Assembly: GCA_964653145.1 (NCBI GenBank)
Contig: CAZZCG010000011.1
Span: 39,538-103,537, forward strand
Source of the DNA: Pseudocalidococcus sp964653145
GTDB taxonomy: Bacteria > Cyanobacteriota > Cyanobacteriia > Thermosynechococcales > Thermosynechococcaceae
Length of the DNA: 64,000 nt
Reading direction: 5' to 3'
In this document: positions 50,634 to 60,677 of the stretch, one piece after another
How positions within the stretch are numbered: position 1 is the stretch's first letter
How the letters are laid out: each line of letters opens with the position of its first letter
The notes under the pieces: model-generated
The model's database searches: none
Told to the model about the DNA's origin: nothing
The model's input: the letters and a program-made list of their open reading frames with translations, nothing else
Made by a program: the position numbers and the translations under genes

Positions 50634-51371
50634 CTATGGCGACTGGGGAAAGATCGGCTGAAACACCCGCAGACTCCAGGCCTCACTCTTCACCCCCACC
50701 CAACTACCGATGAAATCATCCCCAATGGAAAAAGAATAGGGTTGTGAGAGAAAGTAGTTCGCACCAGTCCGGTTGGAATCTCGATCAAAAATGCTCGACC
50801 CCAGCGCCTTTACCTTTGCTTCCAGGCCAGTCCACAGCCTTAAAAATTCAAGGGTTTGGGCGGGTTCCGAAAGTGTGGATAAAAATCTCGACTGTGCTGG
50901 GGTAAAAAATCGTTGGGCAATGGCGGTGGCCCGGGGCCTGGGTTTAAGTCGCTCCAGATCAACCCCAATCGGCCCAACAGGACAAAGGGCGGCTAGGGCT
51001 AAGGTTTCCGAATGGGTCCAGCTAAAGTGGGGGGCTTGGGGGCAACTGGCGGGGTACAGATGGGGTTTCCCCTGGGGGCCGTACTCAAACTGAATGTCTT
51101 CGGCTGGACTGGATAGATATTGGCTCAAGACCCACCGTAAGCCGGCGCGCCGTTGACACCACTGCTGGGACTGGGGAGTGGGAAGGGTTCTGGCCTGGTG
51201 CTGCTCAATCTCGGAAATCCAGGCCCACGCGCTCGTTAACGGAATTTCAGCCCAGGGAATAATCCAAAAATGCAGCGGTAGGGATGGTTCCGAGGCGTTG
51301 AAACCCAGGGGAGGCTTGTCACTAATCTGCTGCCCGGATTCAGCAACTACAATCTCTTCCGCGATCGTCAA
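50634..51371 (-). CDS. 4'-phosphopantetheinyl transferase (Sfp/HetI type)
   Basis: The enzyme transfers phosphopantetheine to acyl- or peptidyl-carrier proteins. It has CQRRAGLRWVLSQYL (arginine region), PHFSWTHSETLALAAL, GVDLERL and WTGLEAKVKALG; these are the Sfp-type P1-P3 motifs, with T-G-L replacing the usual T-R-K. No ATG fits. An open frame continues to 51440 only through tRNA-Asn sequence, which cannot be coding. I therefore suggest the TTG at 51371 (about 245 aa), 12 bases beyond the tRNA 3' end; the true start is uncertain. As the sole such gene seen here it may serve both fatty-acid and secondary-metabolite carriers. Confidence 0.82.
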   Translation of the reverse strand: MTIAEEIVVAESGQQISDKPPLGFNASEPSLPLHFWIIPWAEIPLTSAWAWISEIEQHQARTLPTPQSQQWCQRRAGLRWVLSQYLSSPAEDIQFEYGPQGKPHLYPASCPQAPHFSWTHSETLALAALCPVGPIGVDLERLKPRPRATAIAQRFFTPAQSRFLSTLSEPAQTLEFLRLWTGLEAKVKALGSSIFDRDSNRTGANYFLSQPYSFSIGDDFIGSWVGVKSEAWSLRVFQPIFPQSP

Positions 51372-51382
51372 TAGATTTTTGA

Positions 51383-51454
<72 letters not shown>

Positions 51455-51530
51455 TTGTAAAGACAATTATTTATCATAATGGCAGAGAGCGATCCCTGGC
51501 AAGTGCCCCACCTTTAACAAATAATTTCCC

Positions 51531-52187
51531 ATGTCTGCTGCTGACCCGAATCGTTATCTTCGCCGGATGCCCCTCCTGATCGGTGGCCTGGGGGGACTGT
51601 TGCTTTTGATTAATCGGCTGTCTAGTCTGGATTTAACGCCTGGCCAGGCCCGATCGGATGTGGTTGGAACCATTCTCTGTGGATTTTTGATTTTAACGGG
51701 CTTGATTTGGCAACAGGTACAACCCCGCCCCCCCGCCCAAGTGAGCTTGAATGGCCGGGAAAAATTTGTCCTCCGAGAAACCCTACCCGAATCCCTCAAG
51801 CTGGAATTGGCCTGGGCTTCCCATACCCTCTTAACCCAAACAGCAACTCGAGCCTTGGTGCTTTGGTATGACGGTCAAGTTTATCTGGAACGCGGCCTGC
51901 TGCCTGAAACCTCCATGGCCCAACCCGGCCCGATTGTCACCCAGGCCCTAAGCAAACAACGGCCGATTTATCTGGTGAACTTGCCCCTCTATCCTGGTCG
52001 AGTGGAATTTGACTATCTGCCGGACAATACCCAAGGTTTAATTTGTCAACCCCTTGGCCCTAAGGGTGTACTGATTTTAGGCGCCCATGCCCCCCGCAGT
52101 TATACCCGCCAAGATGAACGCTGGATTGAAGCCATTGCTGCTAAATTAACCGCAACCTGTGAGCAAAATTTAACGCCCATCCCCTAG
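51531..52187 (+). CDS. CCB2/CCB4-like cofactor assembly of complex C protein
   Basis: The 218-aa protein has two N-terminal membrane spans (about 13-30 and 45-60) and a soluble GAF-like domain. Its layout and the run LICQPLGPKGVLILGAHAPR match cyanobacterial 'cofactor assembly of complex C subunit B'. These proteins help attach the single covalent heme c(i)/c(n) of cytochrome b6 in the b6f complex. Assignment is from memory of the family pattern. Its presence supports an oxygenic phototroph as host. Confidence 0.75.
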   Translation: MSAADPNRYLRRMPLLIGGLGGLLLLINRLSSLDLTPGQARSDVVGTILCGFLILTGLIWQQVQPRPPAQVSLNGREKFVLRETLPESLKLELAWASHTLLTQTATRALVLWYDGQVYLERGLLPETSMAQPGPIVTQALSKQRPIYLVNLPLYPGRVEFDYLPDNTQGLICQPLGPKGVLILGAHAPRSYTRQDERWIEAIAAKLTATCEQNLTPIP

Positions 52188-52297
52188 GTCAAGGTTCAGG
52201 TGTTTGCATCAACTTGCATAGCTTTTGACTATTCACCCACTTTTTACATAGGGTAGGGTGGTGAGGCAGGGGTCAAGTGTGGTGGAGTGCGGTTAGG

Positions 52298-55200
52298 ATG
52301 TCCAATTCCTCTCAGCCAGAATCGGAAAATTCTTCACGGCGACCGAATCGGGGGCACATGACCCGGAGTTGGCGGATCTTGGCAGGACTGGGTTTGGTGG
52401 TGGCGGGCCTGGGGGGGGTGGGCTGGCGGGCCTGGCTGTATGTCCAAAATGAATTATCTCCAGAAATTGCCCAGCGAGTCGAAACAATTTTGCAGCGGCC
52501 TGTGGAAGTTGGGGATGTTGAACGGATTAGCTTGACCAGTATTCGCTTTGGGCCATCCACCATTCCAGCGGTTACCGGGGATGATGCGGTTTTCTCGGGA
52601 GTGGATCGGGATACGGCCAGTGTGGCTGCCATTGAAGTTGGGTTTAATCTCTGGGAAATTTTGGTAAACCGTTCCCTAAATTTAGAGCTAACCCTCGAAC
52701 AACCCCTAGTGCAAATTTTTCAAGAAGCGGACGGGGCCTGGATCAGTACCCAACTTAAACCCATCGAAGCCCCCGGCGGCCTTAAAACAGAGCAAATTCG
52801 CATTCGGGTGCGCGAGGCCCAGGCCATCCTGATTCCCTATCAAAATCGCCCCCTCCGCCTCAGTCAGATGAATGGCGTTGCCCAAGTTCGAGACATATTC
52901 TCTGAGCCCATTGTTAACTTAGATCTGGACGGTCAATTGGGCGATCAAGGCAGTTGGCGGCTCCAGGGGCAATGGGATGGAACGGAGGCCGCCGGAGATG
53001 TGCAGCTTCGGGCCAACAACGTGGCACTCAAGGATTTTAATGGGCTGCTTCCGGAAACGGTCACCATTACCTCAGGGGAACTAAACGCAAATATCCTGAC
53101 CCAGTTGCCCTTGCCCGTCGCGGAATTGCCCCAGAGTAGTGGATGGGTTCGGCTCACCAACTTCAGCGCAACGGCCGCAGATTTACCCCAGGGTCTGACC
53201 CAGGTTAATGGAGACCTCCAACTCCAGGGCCAAACCCTTGCAATTGAAAATTTCAGCGGCAAACTCGGGGAGATTGCTTGGCAAGGTCAAGGAACTGTCA
53301 ACCCCCAGGCCGGGCTCAATATCCAAGCTCAAGTAAACCCAATCAACCTCAAGCAACTGCAAAAAGATTGGCAACTGAACTTCCCTGTGGCCCTCGATGG
53401 GCGCCTAGAGATTCCGACCTTGCGGGTTCAAGGTAGTCTGACTAATCCCCAAATTCAAGGAGAACTGCGCAACCAAGGCCCCGTTAAGGTGGATGAGATC
53501 CTATTGCGGCAAATTCAGGCCCCCTTTCGTGGCACCCTTGAGCAACTGCAAATCACGAATCTCCGGATCATTCCTGCTGTGGGGGGCGAACTGCGGGGGG
53601 ACGCAAGGGTGCAAACCAATGGCCAAGTTCAAGCCGATCTTCGCCTCAACCAAGTTCCCGCTCAACCCCTTGCCCAGGCCTATGGCTTCCAACCAGAATT
53701 TGACCTGGGAAGAATTTCAGCTCGCTTCACTGCCCAAGGCTCCTGGAAAGACCCCAATTCCCTGACCGCAAAAGTCGATTTCCAGGCCCCCGATGCGACC
53801 TACCCCACCTTTGGTACTGCACTTGTTAATAACCAGGGGATTCTCCTGCCCATCTTAACAGCCCAGTTTGTTGGGGGAGTCGTTAGTGCCCAGGGGCAAA
53901 TTCGGGACAATACTTGGCAACTGGCCCTGAATACAGCGGGCATCCCTCTTCGACCCTTTAATCGGGATTGGAGCGGCTATCTGCGAGGCGAGGTGAAGTT
54001 GCAGGGGGTTGTGGATCAGTTTTCGCCGGAAACCACTCGGGCCACTGTGCAAGCAGCCTTGGTCAATAGTCCTCTGGGCGCGGCGACGGCAAATTTGGCC
54101 TGGGATGGGCGGGTTGTGCGCGTTCAACAGGCCACTGTGGCGGGCATAACGAGTCAAGGGATCATCACGACTAGCTTTGAAAAGGGGCCCCGGATTACTG
54201 GCCTGGATCTGCAGGTGAATAGTTCCAATCTGGCCCTAGGGGAACTGGGGAATTTGGGCCTGGTGCAATCCCAGTTACGGGATTTACCGGTGGCCTTGGA
54301 ACTGGGCGGGGCAGCAACAATTGGCGGGCGGATCAGGGGGACATTGGACAACCTTGACTTTGTTGCTAATCTGCAAACCCAAAACTTGGCCGTCAATGCC
54401 ATCAAATTCGCCCCAGGAATGTCCGGTCAGATTCGCTTTGGCAGTCAACGGGGCCTGGACTTTGCCTTGGCTGGGGGCCAGGATCAAATTAATCTTAAGC
54501 TCAATTCCGACTGGCTACCCAACTCCTTTCTGGTTCAGCGCCAACAGGCCCAGGCCCGCGGTGAACGTCAAGGCTCTAGCCTCAATGTCAGTTTTGCTGA
54601 ATTTCCCTTGGAACTGTTCGATATTCGCCTGCAACCGCAGCCCCAACCCGGTTTAATCTCTGGTTTGGCCGGGGGTGAACTTGCGGTTAACCTCGATGAT
54701 TTCAGTTTTACCGGGGGGCTGACTGTAGATCGGCCGGGAATTGCAAATTGGATTGGGAATCAGCTGACGGCCAACCTGAGTTATCGCAATGGCACCGCCC
54801 AAATTCGCCAGGGGCAATTGACCAAGGGGGAGAGCATTTTCGCCCTTCAAGGACAAATAAATAACATCCTTACAAACCCTGGCCTGGTTGGTCAACTACA
54901 GGTAAACAATGGTGAGCTCTCAGATTTAGTCGATTTGGCCACTATTTTGGGGTTAACCAGTCCCACTCCACCCATTTTTGCCAATGCTGCCGCTGTCCAA
55001 CCGGAATCTGCTGGAGAAGCCCAGGCCCCCTTGCTGGTACAAATTCGCCGCTTGGCAGAAATTCAAACTCTCCAAGCCGCCCAACAGGCCAGCCCCCCTG
55101 CCCCCATCCCCGATCTTGCAGCCTTGAGCGGACAATTTAACGCTCAACTCCAAATCACGGCGTCCCAGGCCCAGGGGATCAATGTTGGCTTTGATGTTGA

Positions 55201-57094
55201 AGGCAGCGATTGGCAGTGGGGACAATATCCCATTAACCGGTTTAGTAGCCGGGGACAGTTGCTTAACCAAGACATTCTCCTCAATAGCCTTGAACTCCAA
55301 TCCCAAGGTGGGACGATTACAGCCCTTGGCCGCCTTTCCCCCACCAACAACTCCGCCAGCCTGAGAATTCAAAACTTTCCTCTGACAACACTCCGGAGTT
55401 TGATTGCCCTTCCAGATCTGGACCTCGTCGGGAATTTGAACGCCACCGCGACGCTCTCGGGTTCTCCTGCTGCTCCGGAAGTTCGGGGTCAGCTTTCCCT
55501 CGACCAGGCCAGCCTCAACGATGCCCCCATCAATAATGCCACCGCTAGCTTTAATTACAATCAGGGACGGGCGAACTTCAATGGCCAGGCCAACATCGAT
55601 AATCCAGAACCTCTGATCATTTCCGGAAGTATCCCCTATCAATGGCCCCTCGCCACCACTCCCCTGACCGATGAGCAAATCAATGTTACGGTGCAGGTCA
55701 AAGATCAGGGCCTGGCGTTACTCAATGCCTTCACCGATCAGTTGAATTGGGTTGATGGGCAAGGGGAAGTCAATGTAGTTGTCCGGGGTACCCTCAAGGA
55801 ACCGATTGTCCGGGGGCAAATTAAACTAGACGCGGCTGAATTTACCAGTCCAGCACTAGCCGGCCCCCTCACCAACGTCAGCGGCGAAATTCGCTTCAAT
55901 GATGATCGCTTGCGGGTTATGGGTTTACAGGGTTTATTTAATCAGGGGCAGATCCAAGTTGTTGGGGTACTCCCCCTGGCTACCCGCTTCAGTGCCACGG
56001 ATCCGGATCGAAATAGCCCCCTTACCCTTGAAGTTCGGCAGGTTCAGGTTAAGGCCGCTGATATTTTCACTGGAGAAGTCAATGGCAGTGTTCGTTTCAC
56101 CGACAGTCTTCTCAGCCCAGACATTGGGGGCCTGGTGCAACTGAGTCAAGGACGATTAGTCCTAACCGACACCCTAGCTGGGGGCAATAGCCAGGCGGAA
56201 CTGGAGGACAACCTAAATGGGTTTCTTGAGCCAGTGGTCTTTAACGATCTCGAACTCGAACTCGGAGAAAACTTCCAAATTTTCCGGGCTCCCGTTTTGA
56301 ATTTCATCGGACGGGGAGCAATCACCCTCAATGGTCAAATTGATAATATTCAACCCCAAGGCCAGGTGGAGTTTACCCAAGGTCGCCTCAATTTATTCAC
56401 AAGCCTGTTTCGCTTAGTCCCGGATCAGCCCAACTTAGTGACGTTTATCCCCAGCGATGGCCTCGACCCCACCTTAAATTTGACCCTGCAAACAACGGTT
56501 CAAGAGGTTTCCAGCCCAGGCACCATTAATTTTGGCCAGTCGGGGGAAGGGATCATTGGTACGAGTCCCACAACTTTGGGGAGCCTGACCCCCGTCCGAA
56601 TCCGCGCCCAAGTCCAGGGTCGGGCCAGTCAACTCCAAAGCAACTTTAATGGGATTGTCCAGCTTTCCAGTACCCCGGGCCGCTCCAATACGGAAATTTT
56701 GGCCCTCCTAGGGGGTGGATTTAACCCGGATAATCAAGCCGCCAATGAACTGGCCCTAGTCAACATTGCCAGTGCCGCAGTCTTTAACAACTTCCAGGCC
56801 CTGATTGATGATCTCCTCAGCAGTCGAACCACGTTTCGCATCTTTCCGGCCCTAGTTCCCCCTAGCAACAGTCGAGAAAATCGCAATAACGCTGCGGTTC
56901 TTTCCCTTGGGGCGGAGGTGGGCTATGCCGTTACCGATAACTTAACCCTGTCGGCTGTCCAGTTGTTGACCGTTCCTGAAGACCCAACCCGGTTGAACAT
57001 TGGTTATCAACTAACAGAACAGTTTCGCTTTAGTACCCAATTGGGCCTGGATGGGGAATCCGTTGGTCTGATTGAGTTCCGCACTCGCTTCTAA
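52298..57094 (+). CDS. TamB-like translocation/assembly module protein
   Basis: The ~1598-aa protein has a single N-terminal anchor (about residues 25-50, WRILAGLGLVVAGLGGVGWR), then over 1,300 residues of beta-rich AsmA/TamB-type repeats. The conserved C-terminal TamB domain (DUF490) has TNTEILALLGGGFNP-like sequence near 1460 (SNTEILALLGGGF) and ends in an amphipathic strand with terminal F (LIEFRTRF). TamB proteins bridge inner and outer membranes, probably for lipid transport. ATG 52298 with GGAG upstream is preferred over GTG 52277. Length fits cyanobacterial members. Confidence 0.92.
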   Translation: MSNSSQPESENSSRRPNRGHMTRSWRILAGLGLVVAGLGGVGWRAWLYVQNELSPEIAQRVETILQRPVEVGDVERISLTSIRFGPSTIPAVTGDDAVFSGVDRDTASVAAIEVGFNLWEILVNRSLNLELTLEQPLVQIFQEADGAWISTQLKPIEAPGGLKTEQIRIRVREAQAILIPYQNRPLRLSQMNGVAQVRDIFSEPIVNLDLDGQLGDQGSWRLQGQWDGTEAAGDVQLRANNVALKDFNGLLPETVTITSGELNANILTQLPLPVAELPQSSGWVRLTNFSATAADLPQGLTQVNGDLQLQGQTLAIENFSGKLGEIAWQGQGTVNPQAGLNIQAQVNPINLKQLQKDWQLNFPVALDGRLEIPTLRVQGSLTNPQIQGELRNQGPVKVDEILLRQIQAPFRGTLEQLQITNLRIIPAVGGELRGDARVQTNGQVQADLRLNQVPAQPLAQAYGFQPEFDLGRISARFTAQGSWKDPNSLTAKVDFQAPDATYPTFGTALVNNQGILLPILTAQFVGGVVSAQGQIRDNTWQLALNTAGIPLRPFNRDWSGYLRGEVKLQGVVDQFSPETTRATVQAALVNSPLGAATANLAWDGRVVRVQQATVAGITSQGIITTSFEKGPRITGLDLQVNSSNLALGELGNLGLVQSQLRDLPVALELGGAATIGGRIRGTLDNLDFVANLQTQNLAVNAIKFAPGMSGQIRFGSQRGLDFALAGGQDQINLKLNSDWLPNSFLVQRQQAQARGERQGSSLNVSFAEFPLELFDIRLQPQPQPGLISGLAGGELAVNLDDFSFTGGLTVDRPGIANWIGNQLTANLSYRNGTAQIRQGQLTKGESIFALQGQINNILTNPGLVGQLQVNNGELSDLVDLATILGLTSPTPPIFANAAAVQPESAGEAQAPLLVQIRRLAEIQTLQAAQQASPPAPIPDLAALSGQFNAQLQITASQAQGINVGFDVEGSDWQWGQYPINRFSSRGQLLNQDILLNSLELQSQGGTITALGRLSPTNNSASLRIQNFPLTTLRSLIALPDLDLVGNLNATATLSGSPAAPEVRGQLSLDQASLNDAPINNATASFNYNQGRANFNGQANIDNPEPLIISGSIPYQWPLATTPLTDEQINVTVQVKDQGLALLNAFTDQLNWVDGQGEVNVVVRGTLKEPIVRGQIKLDAAEFTSPALAGPLTNVSGEIRFNDDRLRVMGLQGLFNQGQIQVVGVLPLATRFSATDPDRNSPLTLEVRQVQVKAADIFTGEVNGSVRFTDSLLSPDIGGLVQLSQGRLVLTDTLAGGNSQAELEDNLNGFLEPVVFNDLELELGENFQIFRAPVLNFIGRGAITLNGQIDNIQPQGQVEFTQGRLNLFTSLFRLVPDQPNLVTFIPSDGLDPTLNLTLQTTVQEVSSPGTINFGQSGEGIIGTSPTTLGSLTPVRIRAQVQGRASQLQSNFNGIVQLSSTPGRSNTEILALLGGGFNPDNQAANELALVNIASAAVFNNFQALIDDLLSSRTTFRIFPALVPPSNSRENRNNAAVLSLGAEVGYAVTDNLTLSAVQLLTVPEDPTRLNIGYQLTEQFRFSTQLGLDGESVGLIEFRTRF

Positions 57095-57158
57095 GAGGCT
57101 CTTTTCCCCCGGGGACAACTGCGGTTTGGGATCAAGTGAGTTTCAGGAGAAGCTTAGG

Positions 57159-58376
57159 TTAAGCGGCGGCAACCAGGCAAGCTTTGAGGGCGCGGGCTAA
57201 CTCCAGGGCGGATTGATAACGATTGCCCACCAGCGGTTCGGTGGCTTTGTGAATCACTAGGCGAATATTGTCGGGAATACCAGTTTCATCGAGAACGTGC
57301 AATCGATAGACCCCACCCACATGGCGATAGAAGCGAATTGGGCTATCTCCGAGCAACAAAAAGGTCAGAGTTGCTCCAACAGCATATATGTCTGACTGAA
57401 TCATGGGACTACCCAGCATTTGTTCCGGGGCCGAATAGCCTTCGACAGCGATGCGCGTGCCTGGGGAATGACCGACCTCCTTAACTGCGCCAAAATCGAT
57501 GAGAACAACTTGGTTATCGGCGGAGCGAATGAGTAAATTGCTGGGTTTTAAATCTCGATGAATCACAGGGGGTTCCTGGTTGTGGATATAGTCGAGAACC
57601 CCACAGGTCTGGAGCATCCACTGTACCGCTTGATTTGGGTCAACGGGGCCATTGCGAACAACCCACCGATCTAAATCCAGGCCATGAATGAGTTCCATGA
57701 CCAAATACTTTTTTCCATCCTCTATAAAGTAATCATGGAATTTGGGAATACCGGCGTGGCAGAGGGACTGCAAAATTCGGGCTTCCCGTTCAAAGAGTTC
57801 CTGGGCTTTTTCCAGTTCTTCAACTTCGGTTCGGAGTTCTTTCAGGACACGGACTTCAGGGAGTTTTCCCGCGGTACGTTCTTTGTCTTGGCAAACTAAA
57901 TAGGTTGTGCCCATGCCTCCATGGCCCAGCAGTCGCAGCACTTGATAGTCCCGAATCGTCCGCTGGACATTGAGAGGCTCTCCACAGTGGATGCAAAACA
58001 GATTTCCTGGCATATTGCCCACGTGCTGGCAACTGGCCTGGGTCGCAGGGGATTCCCGCCGACTTTGAACCTCAAATTGCAGGATTGGCCCCGTCGGCCC
58101 CAATTGCAATAGACTGCCATTGGCGAGGGGGCCTGTGCTCAGGAGTTTGCCATCGAGAAAAGTGCCGCTGGGGCCCACATTTTTGACATACCAGCGTCCC
58201 AGATTTTCAGGGTCGGTGTAGCAAGCAATTTCAGCATGATATCGGGCAATTAAAATATCGTTCAAAATAATATCGTTGTCGGCTGCTCGCCCAATTCGGA
58301 TCGTCGGCTTTGCTGGAAAACGCCAACGCTTAATGGGGGTTCGTTTCCAGGGATCCAGCAGGCTCAGAATAACCAC
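57159..58376 (-). CDS. FHA-domain serine/threonine protein kinase
   Basis: The 405-aa protein has a FHA domain (about 20-85; IRIGRAADNDIIL, ARYHAEI, GTFLDG), in which the canonical serine before RxH is alanine. A small zinc ribbon follows (Cys near 116, 128 and 131). The kinase domain (about 143-400) has GHGGMGTTYLV, a lysine in VRVLKEL, catalytic HRDLKPSNLL and DFGAVKE. It is complete and should be active. It lies 72 bases after the PP2C gene on the same strand, forming a writer-eraser pair. It is a candidate to phosphorylate partners of the two FHA redox proteins (inference). Confidence 0.93.
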   Translation of the reverse strand: MVILSLLDPWKRTPIKRWRFPAKPTIRIGRAADNDIILNDILIARYHAEIACYTDPENLGRWYVKNVGPSGTFLDGKLLSTGPLANGSLLQLGPTGPILQFEVQSRRESPATQASCQHVGNMPGNLFCIHCGEPLNVQRTIRDYQVLRLLGHGGMGTTYLVCQDKERTAGKLPEVRVLKELRTEVEELEKAQELFEREARILQSLCHAGIPKFHDYFIEDGKKYLVMELIHGLDLDRWVVRNGPVDPNQAVQWMLQTCGVLDYIHNQEPPVIHRDLKPSNLLIRSADNQVVLIDFGAVKEVGHSPGTRIAVEGYSAPEQMLGSPMIQSDIYAVGATLTFLLLGDSPIRFYRHVGGVYRLHVLDETGIPDNIRLVIHKATEPLVGNRYQSALELARALKACLVAAA

Positions 58377-58448
58377 AAGTTACCACAGTTGCAAATATTG
58401 TTAACTACCCTTGACAAAGCTCGGCAAAGCCCCAAGCGATGCCAGTGT

Positions 58449-60641
58449 TTAGAAAATACTATCCAATTCTGACCGGAGTTTCATCCGCATCGCAATCACC
58501 GTTAAATTATCGTGACCATTGTGCTCGTTCCCCATGGCGATTAAGCTGCGAACCCCCTTGGCTAAGCTGAGGTCAAAGCCCAGTAGGGGGGCAATGTGGG
58601 TTTCCACATGGGATTCTAGGCAGCGGTTATCCGTTAACCCATCGGAACAGAGCAGAAAAAGGGTATCGTCATGCACCTCTAGGGTCAAGATTTCGGGACT
58701 GATGTATTCATTGCCGCGGGGGCCAAGGGCTTGGGTGAGTTGGTAGGCGTCAGGGCGAGCATAGGCAATTTCCGGCTCAACCCCCCGTTTAATATCCCGT
58801 TGGCCAACCTCGTGATCCACCGTGAGTTGCTCCAGGCCATGGCGACGGGTATAACGATAAACTCGACTGTCTCCCACATGGGCAATACAGACCTGCTGGT
58901 TTTCCACCAAACTGACGATTAGGGTTGTCCCCATGCGCCCACTACCGGTACTCCGCTGCTGTTCGTTGGCATCGTAAATGGCCTGGTTTGCGGCGAAAAT
59001 TCCCTGGCGAATGACCTCCTTTTCCGGCAAGGGCTCTCCCTCGGGCCACTGGGTCTGAAAAAATTCATAGAGGGTTTTGGCGGCTAAGGAACTGGCCACT
59101 TCCCCCTGGGCATGGCCCCCCATCCCGTCACAAAGGACATAGACCCCCCGGGCCTGGAGGTGCTGACCAATGGACGTGCCGGCGTAGTTGAAGTGTTGTT
59201 GAATCAGGTAAAAATCTTCGTTGTGGTGTCGTTGCCGCCCAGTATCCGTGAGCCCAAAGGCTTCTAAATGGACTAACTGCTTGGGGAGCACCGCCGTGGG
59301 GGCATCTTCAGTGATGGAGAGGGCTTCCAGATTACCCAAGGTGGCTTGCCAGTCTGTTCCTGAGGCTCCCACTAGGTCAGCGTAATCTCCCTCGGGTTCG
59401 TCCAACGCTAATAGGTCGGATTGGAGGGTCTCCCAGAGTTGTTGTAAGAGCTCTTGCAGGGCTGGCATGGTTTGGATGCTCTGGGCCTGGAGGGCAATCC
59501 ACAGGGGGCTAAAGGCCGCTTGGCGGGTCTGGGAGGTCTGTACAAACAACCCCTGCCAAAATTTCCCTAAAAGCTTGGCCCCAGGTTCGTTAATCGGGGT
59601 AAAGTCTAAGCGTCGCACCGCCAACACCCCATCGGGCGTTACACAGAGATTGTCTTCGTCCAGTAAACTGGCAACACAGCCCCAGGCCTCAAGGGACGAC
59701 CATAATTCAGTCATCTCCTCCATCCAGGCCAACAGTTGCACCTGCTCCAAGTTTTCGTCCTGCCAGGCCTGCCATAGGGAGGGAAGTTGACTGCGATTTT
59801 CCACCAAAATAATTTGTTGGGGTTGTGCTCCCAGCTGACCGTTTACATAGCCGACCCAGGCATCATGGATTGCTGGCACCAGGTCTGAGCAGGCTAACCG
59901 TAGGGCCAGATAACTTATCATGACCGGACTGGGCTGGGTGGGCTGGGCCTGGAGTTTACGGAGAACATCGGGGACATTCTGGAGGTCAATGAGCTCCGGT
60001 TCCGCAATCAGGGCCTGGTTGAGTTGGCTGATGAGGGTTGGCTTTTCAGGGTGTTCATCCACAACCTGACCCGTGGTGTGACCAGCAACAAAGTCTGTGA
60101 GACAGCGGTAACGTTTATGGACATCCAGGTAAGCAATGGCTGACTTTTTCTCCGTATCCTGCTCAAGAGCCTTCTGGAGAGAGAGTCCTTGGTCACAACT
60201 GAGCCAGGAGGAGCCGGGATCGCAGGGGTAGAGGATCACTTGCCAAACAGAGGTTTCAGCGGACTCTGCATAGGTTGGCAACAGGCGCGAGGTTAGTTGG
60301 GGATCAGGAATCAGCGTCACCTCGTCATTGCCATTGGTTCGTTCAGGTGTCAGGAAGGACAAATCCAGCGGTGGCGGTGGCTCCAGGGGAGAGGGAAGTG
60401 GTGGGGAGGGCAACTCGAAATCTAAAACCCCCGGGGGAACTGTGGCCTGGATCGGCTTAAGAGAGCCCGAAGACCAAGAACTAGCCTCGTCCAATTCAGC
60501 TTGAGCGTTAGAGGCAGCTAGGTCTGACAGGGCCGGCTGGGGAGTTGGAGACGGGGCAAGGTGTTGAATGGGGGTGCCACAACGGGAGCAAAATTTACTG
60601 GTGTCCAGATTATGATGATGACATTGAGGGCAAACGATCAT
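58449..60641 (-). CDS. Zinc-ribbon PP2C-family protein phosphatase
   Basis: The 730-aa protein begins with a zinc ribbon (CPQC near 4-7, CSRC near 18-21) and a Pro-rich linker. A ~330-residue region of unknown fold follows (about 130-455), with pseudo-kinase-like features that I cannot confirm. The C-terminal PP2C domain (about 465-725) has HHNEDFYLI, VLCDGMGGHAQGEVASS, HVGDSRVYRY and LCSDGLTDN, with the metal-binding aspartates intact. It dephosphorylates Ser/Thr residues, probably reversing the FHA kinase encoded next to it. Confidence 0.9.
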   Translation of the reverse strand: MIVCPQCHHHNLDTSKFCSRCGTPIQHLAPSPTPQPALSDLAASNAQAELDEASSWSSGSLKPIQATVPPGVLDFELPSPPLPSPLEPPPPLDLSFLTPERTNGNDEVTLIPDPQLTSRLLPTYAESAETSVWQVILYPCDPGSSWLSCDQGLSLQKALEQDTEKKSAIAYLDVHKRYRCLTDFVAGHTTGQVVDEHPEKPTLISQLNQALIAEPELIDLQNVPDVLRKLQAQPTQPSPVMISYLALRLACSDLVPAIHDAWVGYVNGQLGAQPQQIILVENRSQLPSLWQAWQDENLEQVQLLAWMEEMTELWSSLEAWGCVASLLDEDNLCVTPDGVLAVRRLDFTPINEPGAKLLGKFWQGLFVQTSQTRQAAFSPLWIALQAQSIQTMPALQELLQQLWETLQSDLLALDEPEGDYADLVGASGTDWQATLGNLEALSITEDAPTAVLPKQLVHLEAFGLTDTGRQRHHNEDFYLIQQHFNYAGTSIGQHLQARGVYVLCDGMGGHAQGEVASSLAAKTLYEFFQTQWPEGEPLPEKEVIRQGIFAANQAIYDANEQQRSTGSGRMGTTLIVSLVENQQVCIAHVGDSRVYRYTRRHGLEQLTVDHEVGQRDIKRGVEPEIAYARPDAYQLTQALGPRGNEYISPEILTLEVHDDTLFLLCSDGLTDNRCLESHVETHIAPLLGFDLSLAKGVRSLIAMGNEHNGHDNLTVIAMRMKLRSELDSIF

Positions 60642-60677
60642 GGGCAGCCGCCCTAGTAAAGTTTCAATTTCTTTAGT

